From Baffinella frigidus (Eukaryota; Cryptophyceae; Cryptomonadales; Baffinellaceae), in contig MU646458.1 in the NCBI GenBank assembly GCA_026770585.1, positions 166,460-183,959 on the forward strand: DNA of 17,500 nt. The letters are read 5' to 3'. The notes beneath the pieces are model-generated. The model did not search any database. It was not told the DNA's origin and saw only the letters and a program-made list of their open reading frames with translations. Below are positions 6,641 to 14,672 of the stretch, piece after piece (position 1 is the first letter of the stretch; each line of letters begins with the position of its first letter). Position numbers and translations under genes: made by a program.

Positions 6641-9600
6641 CTGCGGACAGAAGGTGGCCTCTCCTCAGTCCATGCAGCAACAGGAAGCTGTGTGGGTGCG
6701 AGACAGACTACCGAGTCAGTCCTAGTTGACTAGTGTGCACGGGGCAACTTAGACCTCGCCCAGAGGTCCTGTGCTCGCAGGGGCAGGGGAGTATGCAGAC
6801 CTGGACCGAGAGCGCTGCGAAGTCGACCCCCAAGCTGTGCCCGCCGCTGGAAGCAGGAGGAGCGTTGCGTGTGTTCCTCAACCCCCAACCCCAACCCCCC
6901 ACCCCCCAACCCCCACCCCCCCACCCCCAACCCCCAACCCCGCTGGAAGAGGGAGGAGTTGAGTTGAGTGCGTTCCCCCACCCCCAACTCCAAGTCCCGC
7001 TGAAGAGGGGAAGAGGAGAGTTGGGTGCGTCGCGCTCGCTGATCCGCAATACCTCCGAGCACATCTCGCACCGCGGTGCCTCTGCCCTGCCCTGCCCTGG
7101 GGAAGCCAGCAGTCCTTGCTGCCCGCATATCGCACATGCGAGAGGCTGTGCCGGGGGGCCTGTCGGCGCCACGCGCGGCGCGTGGAGCTGCCCCGCCGCA
7201 GCCTGCTCGGAGGCAGCCTGCTCCATCGTGTTTTGTCAGAAGTCAGAAATTCGAGCGCAGGGTATGGCCCCATGCCAGGGCAGAAGGATGCCCAATCAAT
7301 GGTTGAGTACCATGAGGGTGGGTTCAAAGTGAGAATATGCTCGATTGACAAACTGGACGAGGTGAGGATCAGGCACTACGGGTGAGACAGCTCCCTGCAC
7401 TCCCCAAGTGACCGGGGTTCGCAACAGGGTACAGAACGCACACGCGTTTCCAAAAACAATCATTTCCGTGGGAGGGGGCGCTGATTCTTGCCTTGGTGGG
7501 GGGCTGCCACAACAGAGGCACGACAAAGCTCGCTGCGGGGATTGATTGCGTTTGAGAGTTGGGTGTAGAAACAGGTGGGGTTTGGAGCCCGAGATTTGGA
7601 TTCGGTCCTGGCGCACGCACCTCTCTCAGCAGCGTCTTCACGGCTTCGACGCTGGTCATGTCCAGGGGCGTCTTTCCATCCTGCCCCGCAAATCAGGGCC
7701 CCATCATGTCAGTCCTTCCGACTCCAACTCATGAACCGCCAACGTTCCGCGACCCTGTGAGTTGACGGAGTTTGAAACCCCTGTCTCTTGTTCTAGCATT
7801 CTCTGAGGAATCTTACCGGCGTCAACACAACGTGGCGCCCCTCCCTGCAACCTTGCAACCCTGCAACCCCAAATTTCCCTCAGGGTCTTTTTACTTTTCC
7901 GTCCCACACGTTCCGCCTTGCTGAATGATCTACCCCATCAGATGTTCTGGTTCTCGGCAGCGCACACGCCAACCAACCCAGTGATCGGGGTCCCTGGACA
8001 AGAGCACCATCCGCCCTGATCCTCGCACACACCCATCCTCTCGCTGCAGACGGCTAGGTCCCAGGCTACCTCAAACAACCCACAAGCACATACTGAACAC
8101 GCCATAGACTCCTCGAACAACCTTCTCTGCAGCCCAAACGCTCACGGTTTCTCGTCCGAGACGACACTTTCTTCGCGGGTTCGCGCTCACGAAGACACGC
8201 TTCTTGAGGGGCGCGTGGCCAAAGTGTCGATTTTTCGGATGCCCCACGTCCGTCAATGCTACCCCACGCACCCAAAGAAACACACCACAACCCGAAAACC
8301 ACATTATGTGCAGAAGCCACCCCTGAACAGCAATGCATTGGTGGGCGCTTCATTTGCAGGCCTCATCTGTCGGCGCCAGGCAGGCGACTGGGGCTCCCCC
8401 GAAGGCTGTCACCAATCAAAGAAATCTCTGCTCTGTCCTAGCATGTGCCCCATCCCTCGCAGCCTCCTCACACTCACCGTGTTCTTCACGGCGACGTCCG
8501 CCCCTGCCGCCACCAGCGCCCGCACCACCTCGGGGTGGTTGTCCCGCGTCGCCAGGTGCAGCGGCGTCCAATCTCCCTGCGGCGCGCACCCCACCTCGCG
8601 TCAGCACCCGACCCCTGCGCCCCACCCGGGCCCCGCCCCGCGTGGGCCCCTTTGTCTTCAAACCGCCACTGTCGAGAAACCTCACCACGTCCAGACGTGG
8701 AGGGCTAGTCGGTTTCAAGGGGATGGAGGGTTATAGCCGCTATATTGGCCATTCGATACGAAGTCCCAACGCCCGAACTGAGTGTGTCCAGGAAGACCAA
8801 GTGTGTCCTCCCCTGGACAGATCACTTTCTATTTTCGTTGTACATTCGATTCTCGCGGCAGCCCAAGCGGGGGAGCGTGGCCTGAGTTGCTTCACTAAAC
8901 TTTATATTCTTGAGTTAGTCGAGAGACTCTGGAAACTAGCACCCGTCTAGCTCCTGGCGCGGAGGTCAACCCAAGCGATTCCCGTCCACTGAACATGGCA
9001 CGGTTCACCAACCCTCGTCAGCACGTTGACAGTCAGCAGCCTTGCTACAACCCCCAGCAAGAAACAAACACCGTGCGTGCACCCAACACCCCCTCCCCCC
9101 ACTCACATCGTCCTTGGCGTTCTTGTTCGCCCCCGCCCGCAGCAGCGCCCGCACCACCTCCAGATGGTTGAAGGCCACAGCCGCGTGCAGCGGCGCCAAT
9201 CCACCCTGCGGCACCCTCGCGTTAGCACCGACCCCTGCGCCCCACCCAGGCCCCGCCCAACGCGCGCCCTGATGTCTTCAAACCGCCACTGTCGCCCCGC
9301 GTGGGCCCCTTTGTCTTCAAACCGCCACTGTCGAGAAACCCCACCCCGTCCGGACCTGGAGGGCTGTTCAGTTTGAAGGGGAGGGGGGGGGTATAGCCTC
9401 TATATTGGCGATTCGATACACAGACCCGACGAAGGGCCTGTTTACTACAGGAAAAGAACAACAGCCGGACGGAGACGCCCTTTTGCAGCCATTGCTGGGG
9501 TGTCTCTGAGTGAAAAGGTTTATTTGGAAGAAAACCGGCGGGCAAATTCAAGGGGCCGCCTACAGAAAAGCGTCCCTGGGTAGTAAACTTGAGCCGGCGG

Positions 9601-12391
9601 GTGCCCCTAGGGCCCCCCAAGTGACAGGTCCGGAAGACTCCATTTGGCGTGTCCCGTCTAAAAGTGCTGTTGTAACGGTACAAGAAACGTGGGGCTTGCA
9701 TCAAGTGCCGTTGTATGTTCCAGGCGGCAAAAAAGGCCACCGTTGAGTCCACTAGCCTGCGGCGCTTTTTGCAAATCTGTATGGCGTTGTGACGACCAGC
9801 GTCCCTCGATGATTGCCGGGGGGGGGTGCTCTAGCCCTGCTGATGTGACTGCAATCTGAAGGTACCCTCGGCGCAGGGCCCCCAAAAGGTCTCGATGAAC
9901 TGCAGTAGGGCCCTTTCCTGTCATGTACCCCAGAATCGAGCACCACGCGGGGCCGAAGTGAGTGTGTCCAGGAAGACCAAGTGTGTCCTCCCCTGGACAG
10001 ATCACTTTCTATTTTCGTTGTACATTCGATTCTCGCGGCAGCCCAAGCGGGGGAGCGTGGCCTGAGTTGCTTCACTAAACTTTATATTCTTGAGTTAGTC
10101 GAGAGACTCTGGAAACTAGCACCCGTCTAGCTCCTGGCGCGGAGGTCAACCCAAGCGATTCCCGTCCACTGAACATGGCACAGTTCACCAACCCTCGTCA
10201 GCACGCTGACAGTCAGCAGCCTTGCTGCAACCCCCAGCAAGAAACAAACACCGTGTGTGCGCCCAAGACCGCCTCCCCTCCTCCCACTCACATGGTTCCT
10301 GGCGTTCTTGTCCACCCCGTCTGCCTCCAGCAGAAACCGCACCACGTCAAGATGGTTTTCGGACGAAGCGAGCCACAGCGGCGTATATCCACCCTGCGGC
10401 GCCCCCCCCCGCGTCAGCACCCGACCCCTGCGCCCCACCAGGGCCCCGCCCACGTGCGCCCCTTTGTTCTCGACCCCCTAGTTTCAAACAGTTGATTGTA
10501 AAATCATTTAAGCCGTTTCAACCTTCACAACGACATCCCAGCAACTACCGCCCTTGAATTGACTGGTGGCCGGTGCTATGACGGTTTACACAATCACACA
10601 AACCCTCACCCCGCAGCACAACACCGCACTCAACACCAGACACCCCAGCCTCGCGACCACACCCTCACGGAGGCATTCCCAGCGTGCTGTGCGCCGCAAG
10701 AAAGTCTTCCCACACTCTCCTACCAAATCACTCTCCCCGCATGCTCGGAACGTAGTGACCACCACAGTGACCGAGACAGCAGGCCAGAACTGCTCACCCA
10801 GATCATCGCTGCATGAAACCTGGAGAAAGAGACTCTGTACAATCCGGAAACCAAGCTTCACATAGTGGGGGTCGCATGGAGATTTAGTTCAAGCCCCCCC
10901 CCACTGAAAACCTGGCGCTGAACTCACTTCCCTCTCACATAATTCAACTCTATGTTTCCTGCCCCGCATACACCAAGCAACATTCAAAACTGCACACCCC
11001 TGGACCAGGTTCAAAACAACATACCATACTAAAAGCCCGGTGCAACGCTCGTCTCCGCCCCGTCACTTACCAAGTCTTTCTCGTTGATGTTTGCACCAGC
11101 CCTGAGTAGCTGCCGCACCGAACCCAAGTTGCCATCGCGTGCCGCTGAATGCAGCATGCCCCACGGCATCTCGCCGGCCTGCGCGCCCGAGGGAGAGAGC
11201 GTCACGCGGGGAAACGTTGCACTCAGCGCCGAGCAGGCACGAGGTGCTCCTCTCGATACGCTGCGCCAAGCAAGCACTCCAACCAAGCCAGAGCCTCCCC
11301 TATCCTAGGGGAAGCACGGACAGGCCCGCCCTCTGCCTGTGAAGTCTGCGTCCCTCTCTGTCCTGGGAGGGCATCGCTACTCCGGGGAGTCAACCTTCCC
11401 GACCGGATCCAACGAATCAGCTGCCCGGGAAAGCCTGCACGCTCCTCGGACAAAAAGATGGAGGGAGGGAGAGAGAGAGAGAGAGAGGGTGAGATCCGGA
11501 TAGGGACAGATGCACGCGTTGGGGTGTTGGAATTCAGGGAACAGCACATTCGAGCGGAACCTTGTGTTGGACAATCTCAGCTTGGAATATACCAGAATCT
11601 GTCCTGATTTAAGCTATTTTAAGTCTTGGTTGTATGCCTAAAAAAGCATATCCACGCTTATTTTAAGCTTTTGAAGCCTAAGATAGCGGACAGATTCTGT
11701 CTTGTTCCGAAATTAGCTTGGGGACGGCACGGGCTGACACCGACAATCCTGTTTAATGAACACGAAATCAACGAAATTAAATCAGCGATTGACAAGTTAA
11801 ATCAGTGATTGACTAGCTCAAAGAGCTGCGGCAGGCAAGCAATCCAACCAAGGCAGAGCCTCCCCGATCCTAGGGGAAGCTCGGACAGGCCCGCCTTCTG
11901 CCTGTGAAGCCTGCGTCACTCTGCACACCCTCGCTGATCGGTGACAGCGTCGCTACTCCGCGGAGTCAACTAACTCAACCCTAAACCTGACGGGGTCTAA
12001 GGAATCAGCAGCACAGACAATCCTGTACTCTCACCGCGGTAAAGGACAGAGATGCAGTATTTGGGGTGTTGGAATTCAAGGAAGAGCGGATGCTTCAATG
12101 ACTGGCAGAGGAGGATGCATGCCGGGTTTGAATGAGGCACTCGCGCCACGCTGGATGATTCAAGATGTGATTGGTCGTCCTCCGAATACGAATCTCCAGT
12201 GATTCCCCAGCAGGCTTTGGGGGGATCGGTGCTCACCCAGGGACAACCCCGCGAGGGGAGAGCAAGGGAGCGAGCCGCACGAGCGTGCCTCAGAAGCCCG
12301 AGCGCAGCGGCCAGGCAGATGCTCTCCGACGCCCTTCACTCACCGCCGGTGCGGCCTGGCAAGCACAGCCGGGAATCAGCTCGGTTTCCAT
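6437..12391 (-). CDS. Ankyrin-repeat / RING-finger protein, predicted E3 ubiquitin ligase (7 exons, complete)
   Basis: Exons, in order: 12391-12344, 11178-11071, 10393-10292, 9205-9107, 8576-8478, 7680-7621, 6640-6437. All seven join in one open frame of about 239 aa ending in TGA, and all six introns are phase 0 with GT-AG ends (donors GTGAGT, GTAAGT or GTGCGT). Residues 17-52, 53-86, 87-119 and 120-152 are ankyrin repeats with the TPLHLA-type first helix and VVRxLLxAGA second helix; 153-172 is a shortened fifth repeat. Residues 187-226 are a RING: C187, C190, C202, H204, C208, C211, C223, C226, with Arg227 at the usual linker-arginine position. In such proteins the ankyrin repeats bind substrate and the C-terminal RING recruits E2, so ubiquitin ligase activity is expected (inference). 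The RING resembles the IAP/MULAN type. No signal peptide or membrane segment is visible, so a cytosolic or nuclear location is likely. The first exon and a possible extra exon near 7.1 kb are the uncertain parts. Confidence 0.85.
6882..6945 (+). repeat. C-rich CCCCAA/CCCCCA tract (G-rich on the other strand)
   Basis: Repeats of CAACCCCCAACCCC-type sequence lie in the last intron of the ANK-RING gene; on the transcribed sense it is GGGGTTGGG-like and could form G-quadruplexes. A second similar patch lies at 6976-6990. Confidence 0.75.
7053..7145 (-). CDS. Possible optional exon of the ANK-RING gene with two CxxC pairs (zinc-ribbon-like)
   Basis: Within the last 980-bp intron there is an open stretch with two Cys pairs, ACAICGQQG and RCEMCSE, 16 residues apart, which could form a zinc ribbon. 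A GGCACAG acceptor (AG at 7147-7146) and a GTATTG donor (7052 downward) would give a 31-codon phase 0-0 exon that can be included or skipped without breaking the frame. The donor is poor, and other AG sites upstream would fit as well. The open frame runs past the donor into a low-complexity G-rich tract. Confidence 0.3.
7621..7680 (-). CDS. ANK-RING gene exon 6: shortened terminal ankyrin repeat
   Basis: This 20-codon exon lies between a GCGGGGCAG acceptor (AG at 7682-7681) and a GTGCGT donor (7620 downward), phase 0 at both ends. It reads DGKTPLDMTSVEAVKTLLRE. It keeps the TPLD start of a repeat and a second helix, but has lost about a dozen residues of the helix-turn-helix, as terminal capping repeats often do. 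Confidence 0.8.
8478..8576 (-). CDS. ANK-RING gene exon 5: fourth ankyrin repeat
   Basis: This exon is exactly 33 codons, phase 0-0, between a CGCCGCAG acceptor (AG at 8578-8577) and a GTGAGTGTG donor (8477 downward). It reads GDWTPLHLATRDNHPEVVRA, then LVAAGADVAVKNT, the closest match to the ankyrin consensus in the gene. Its upstream intron shares about 200 bp with the introns upstream of exons 3 and 4. Its downstream intron does not match theirs. Confidence 0.9.
8577..8780 (-). repeat. Intron repeat A, copy 1 (upstream of ANK exon 5)
   Basis: About 200 bp beginning at the acceptor of exon 5 match 9206-9436 and, for the first 80 bp, 10394-10478. Landmarks are CGACCCCTGCGCCCCACC, GGGCCCCTTTGTCTTC and TATATTGGCCATTCGATAC on the plus strand. 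Confidence 0.85.
8781..9106 (-). repeat. Intron repeat B, copy 1
   Basis: Positions 8781-9060 match 9961-10240 with three differences in 280 bp by eye (offset 1180). The match then decays toward the donor of exon 4. It directly adjoins repeat A here. Confidence 0.95.
9107..9205 (-). CDS. ANK-RING gene exon 4: third ankyrin repeat
   Basis: This exon is exactly 33 codons, phase 0-0, between a TGCCGCAG acceptor (AG at 9207-9206) and a GTGAGT donor (9106-9101). It reads GGLAPLHAAVAFNHLEVVRA, then LLRAGANKNAKDD, a near-consensus repeat. By hand alignment it is about 70% identical in nucleotides to exon 3, with one codon gap, and it arose from the same exon-plus-intron unit. Confidence 0.88.
9206..9436 (-). 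repeat. Intron repeat A, copy 2 (upstream of ANK exon 4)
   Basis: A diverged copy of 8577-8780 with an extra internal 39-bp duplication: GTCTTCAAACCGCCACTGTC starts at both 9274 and 9313. It ends where an unrelated stretch of about 515 bp begins. Confidence 0.85.
9437..9951. other. Unique 515-bp block interrupting the duplicated intron unit
   Basis: In the sister intron repeats A and B adjoin; here they are separated by this block. It looks like an insertion, or sequence lost from the other copy. I see no terminal inverted repeats, no clear target-site duplication and no convincing coding region, though open frames occur on both strands. Confidence 0.6.
9952..10291 (-). repeat. Intron repeat B, copy 2
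   Basis: The partner of 8772-9106, ending at the donor of ANK exon 3. The match is almost perfect over 9961-10240, with substitutions and small gaps clustered in the last 50 bp nearest the exon. Confidence 0.95.
10292..10393 (-). CDS. ANK-RING gene exon 3: second ankyrin repeat
   Basis: This is a 34-codon, phase 0-0 exon. The acceptor is CAG at 10396-10394 and the donor is GTGAGT starting at 10291. It reads GGYTPLWLASSENHLDVVRF, then LLEADGVDKNARNH. Trp replaces the usual His of TPLH, and one residue is inserted in the AGAD turn (ADGVD), which makes it one codon longer than its sisters. Both flanking introns share sequence with those around the next exon. Confidence 0.85.
10394..10478 (-). 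repeat. Intron repeat A, copy 3 (truncated, upstream of ANK exon 3)
   Basis: It begins at the acceptor of exon 3 and matches the first 80 bp or so of the other two copies (CACCCGACCCCTGCGCCCCA, then GCGCCCCTTTG), then diverges. The rest of this intron, to 11070, shows nothing recognisable. Confidence 0.8.
11071..11178 (-). CDS. ANK-RING gene exon 2: first ankyrin repeat
   Basis: This 36-codon exon lies between a GCGCGCAG acceptor (AG at 11180-11179) and a GTAAGTGA donor (11070 downward), phase 0 at both ends. It reads AGE, then a cap-like ankyrin repeat: MLHSAARDGNLGSVRQLL, then RAGANINEKDL. The internal Met at 11169 sits where the other repeats begin, so it could be the true start. A weak AG directly before that ATG would give an exon of exactly one repeat. 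Confidence 0.8.
11261..11548 (+). repeat. Tandem duplication in intron 1, copy 1
   Basis: CTGCGCCAAGCAAGCACTCC, CAGAGCCTCCC, TCCTAGGGGAAGC and GGACAGGCCCGCC match the copy at 11826-12086 (offset about 565 at the start). A second conserved block around GGGGTGTTGGAATTCA ends both copies. Between the blocks this copy carries a GA microsatellite (11466-11489) that the other lacks. Confidence 0.85.
11592..11698. repeat. Short inverted-repeat-bounded AT-rich segment
   Basis: CAGAATCTGTCC at 11592-11603 is perfectly complementary to GGACAGATTCTG at 11687-11698. The interior is AT-rich with TTTTAAG words and lies between the two copies of the intron-1 duplication. It could be a small MITE. The 60-codon plus-strand frame at 11626-11808 running through it is not credible. 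Confidence 0.5.
11826..12086 (+). repeat. Tandem duplication in intron 1, copy 2
   Basis: Copy of 11261-11548 with substitutions and different middle sequence (CCCTAAACC near 11975 and a TCACCGCGG stretch). Both copies lie within the first intron of the ANK-RING gene. Confidence 0.85.
12344..12391 (-). CDS. ANK-RING gene exon 1 (start codon)
   Basis: ATG at 12391-12389 opens a 16-codon exon reading METELIPGCACQAAPA and ending at a consensus GTGAGTG donor (12343 downward) in phase 0, the phase the next exon needs. The exon is too short to prove itself by coding content; the support is the start codon, the donor and the phase match. The alternative is that translation starts at the ATG inside exon 2 (11169-11167), which would give exactly 33 residues of the first repeat and make this exon unnecessary. 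Intron 1 would be about 1.17 kb and contains a tandem duplication. Confidence 0.55.
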
Positions 12392-12712
12392 GAGACGGGC
12401 GGGATCAGGCACGAGAGAGGAGACAGGCGAGAGGAGAGAGGATAGACGGATAGAGAACAAGCGAGGTCCACACGCCGGACAGCAGAGATAGAACCTTCTC
12501 GGAACTTGGATCTGGCTGGCAATACGTGCCGACCCCCTCTAGCTGGGAGTGTGAGACGAACAGCCGTTGAAACGAGGGTGGTGAAGCAGCTCAAAAGTTG
12601 ACATCGGTCCCCTTGAAATGTTGCCAAAAGTTGATTATTTTCTTTTTTTCTCCTCCGGACGGGCCCGCCTCAGGTACCGAAAATATTGTATGGCCCGTTT
12701 TTCGAGGTGTTC

Positions 12713-12805
12713 CGCCGCGACCCCAAAAAAGTTAGAGGCACTTTTGTGGACTAACTTTCAATTCTGTTTCACAGAAGTGCCGCTAACTTTTTTGGGGTCT
12801 CGGCG
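12713..12805. mobile_element. MITE-like inverted repeat, 36-bp arms
   Basis: CGCCGCGACCCCAAAAAAG (12713 onward) pairs with its complement ending at 12805. The arms (12713-12748, 12770-12805) differ at only a few positions, including GTTAG(A/C)GGCACTT. It lies about 330 bp upstream of the presumed ANK-RING start, so it could be in its 5' region. Nothing else is recognised between 12392 and 13100. Confidence 0.8.
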
Positions 12806-13304
12806 AAAGATCGTGTTCCCCTTGAAATCGCCTGCTTCACCACTCCTTGAAACCAGTTTTTCCCAGGAGTACGAGCTCGTAGGTCCTATGTTCAAGGCTT
12901 TTGTGGCATATATACGACGTATATACGTATGTCAGACAGGGGCACTTATTGACACTTATTGACTTTATTCGAAAGTGAGAATGCACGGTGCAGAAATGAG
13001 GCGAGCTTAGGAAAATACTCGGGTAATCATCCGGTTGAATCCTAAGGCAAGAAACTGCCACTACCCATATTTGGGGGTTCCATCAGAGGCAATCGCACCC
13101 CTTATGTGCCTGGGTCATCCTGAGATGACAAAAGGCTCAAATGTCAACTTTGGCATTTTCTAATTAGGCCGCCTCTTAATGGAAAATTATGAAAAAAACA
13201 CCAGCTTGTCAGGCTCGCTAAGCTGAACAAATTGAGTAATTGGTGCTCAACGAATTGAGAAATTCCTGATTTATGAGACCCGGAAAACCGTCCTCCGCTA
13301 AATT

Positions 13305-13459
13305 GGAATCCCTAGACCTGATTCCTGCTAAAAAAAACGAACACGTACCTTTTTCGGCAGATAAGGGATATGTTGATGAGCAATGCAATCATATATCCCT
13401 TATCTGCCGAAAAAGGTACGTGATCATTTTTTTTAGCAGGAATCAGGTGTAGGGATCCC
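13305..13459. mobile_element. Foldback element nested inside the larger one
   Basis: The arms 13305-13371 and 13393-13459 pair over about 67 bp with a few mismatches: CCTGATTCCTGCTAAAAAA, then ACGTACCTTTTTCGGCAGAT and AAGGGATAT. The loop is 21 bp. It sits directly against the inner edge of the outer left arm, implying insertion into, or capture by, the outer element. Confidence 0.9.
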
Positions 13460-13597
13460 CTCTGCACGAGCCTCTGCACTGGAGAGCTAAACGCGATCCG
13501 AAAGCAAAAATGCGTTTTCTGCAGTCCTTTCTACGGAAGGGCGTGTCGTTGGGCTATGTTGGGCGAAATTAAAACCTAAAGGACCTAAAGGATTTGA
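13460..13597 (+). repeat. Dispersed element segment, homologous to 16183-16290 (inverted) and 4449-4550
   Basis: CTCTGCACGAGCCTCTGCAC, the ACGGAAGGGCGTGTCGTTGG segment and CCTAAAGGACCTAAAGGA recur in reverse complement at 16.18-16.29 kb. A looser relative is at 4.45 kb (GATCCGAAAG, CCTTTCTAC, CTATGTTGGG, AAAGGACCTAAAGGA). Confidence 0.75.
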
Positions 13598-13828
13598 TTT
13601 TAGCGGAGGACGGTTTTCCGGGTCTCATAAATCAGGAATTTCTCGGGTCGTTTAGCACCAATTACTCAATTTGTTCAGCTTAGCGAGCCTGACAAGCTGG
13701 TGTTTTTTTATAATTTTCCATTAAGAGGCGGCTTAATTAAAAAATGCCAAAGTTGACATTTGAGCCTTTTGACGTCTCAGGACGTCGCAGGCATAAGGCA
13801 CTTAAGGGATATGTTGCCGCCGCATACG

Positions 13829-13842
13829 TCACGTATACGTGA
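13829..13842. repeat. Perfect 14-bp palindrome
   Basis: TCACGTATACGTGA reads the same on both strands. It lies just outside the foldback at the left edge of a GC-rich island and contains two E-box/ABRE-like ACGTG half sites. Its function is unknown. Confidence 0.5.
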
Positions 13843-14033
13843 GCAGCAGTCACAGGGGGGGCAGGGGCAGGGAGGCGCCTTGGAGGGGCGGGAGGGGCGC
13901 TCGGAGCGGCTGCTTCTCGCAGTCCGTCCGTCGTGCTCCCAGGTGTGTTCCCTGTGCTCGGCTCTCGCCAGACCCCCCCCCCCGGCGCTCTGTGCGCTCA
14001 TTTTGGGGAGGGATTTGCTGTTTGCTTTTCCAG

Positions 14034-14333
14034 GGTGCGGCTGTGCGGGGGATTCAGCGGCTTCCGGGACCCGGAGGTGCCTCAAACTGTGGTATGGTGC
14101 TCAGGGTAACTGTGTGGGTGCACTCTGTGCTAGGTGCGGTGCCGGGACGCCCGACGGGGGCGACCGCGCAGCAGGATCTGGTCAAGCAGGGTACCTCAGA
14201 GCTTCAAGCGATGGTTGCTCACGTCCATGCGGTCTGGGTCAGGCTCGCGGCGAAGGGGGACTCCTTGGCAGTGCAAGAGATCGTAGACGCCTCTTCCATC
14301 TGTTCCACAAGAAGGTGCTGCAGGTCGGCGTGA
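14034..14333 (+). CDS. Candidate exon in a GC-rich island, unrecognised
   Basis: The stretch 13.85-14.39 kb is clearly GC-richer than the foldback elements on both sides. A good acceptor, TTTGCTGTTTGCTTTTCCAG (AG at 14032-14033), opens a frame of 99 codons to TGA at 14331-14333. The second half, GATAQQDLVKQGTSELQAMV, AHVHAVWVRLAAKGDSLAVQ and EIVDASS, looks like amphipathic helices. A donor before the stop may exist but none is convincing, and no partner exon was found. It could be a gene fragment captured between mobile elements. No family is recognised. Confidence 0.25.
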   Translation, partial: GAAVRGIQRLPGPGGASNCGMVLRVTVWVHSVLGAVPGRPTGATAQQDLVKQGTSELQAMVAHVHAVWVRLAAKGDSLAVQEIVDASSICSTRRCCRSA

Positions 14334-14394
14334 CCTCTGCAGTTTCACCCGCACTCGCATCGAGCACGGCAGCCTTCGCTGTGCTGTGCAAGGA

Positions 14395-14632
14395 TTTTCT
14401 TAAGTCAATTCTTGAATGGGAATCCTTTTTCAAAAGTCAACTTTTGGACCTTAAGTCAATTTTCAGCATTTTTTACCTGTCACATGTCGATAATTTTTTT
14501 TTTTGAATGGGAATCCGGTTCGTGACCTCCAAAACTCGATTTTCCAAAAACCATATGGGGGTGTTTCAGAAAAAAGGTGTACCAAAGGGTGGACGAGCTC
14601 TGCACTTTTTACACATCGAGCCTCATAACCTG

Positions 14633-14672
<40 letters not shown>

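Larger units (their letters stand above)
13101..13797. mobile_element. Large foldback element, about 697 bp with roughly 195-bp arms
   Basis: Left arm 13101-13303 and right arm 13598-13797 are inverted copies through CCTGAGA(T/C)G, AAAAGGCTCAAATGTCAAC, CCAGCTTGTCAGGCTCGCTA, GGTGCT, AATTCCTGATTTATGAGACC and CGTCCTCCGCTAAA. No transposase frame is present. Small arm differences (GCTCAACGAATTGAG versus CTCGGGTCGTTTAGC) mean it is not freshly formed. Confidence 0.9.

Noticed and set aside
6733-7332. 199-codon plus-strand open frame
   Set aside because: It is antisense to the ANK-RING intron and crosses a C-rich CCCCAA tract; low-complexity Pro/Gln content explains its length.
8215-8950. Overlapping long plus-strand frames
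   Set aside because: These are shadows of the ankyrin exon at 8576-8478 and the GC-rich intron repeat on the opposite strand.
13760-14506. 248-codon plus-strand frame starting in the foldback arm
   Set aside because: It begins inside one foldback and ends inside the next; the middle conflicts with the frame that follows the good acceptor at 14033, and Cys/Gly-rich content looks like a wrong frame of GC-rich DNA.
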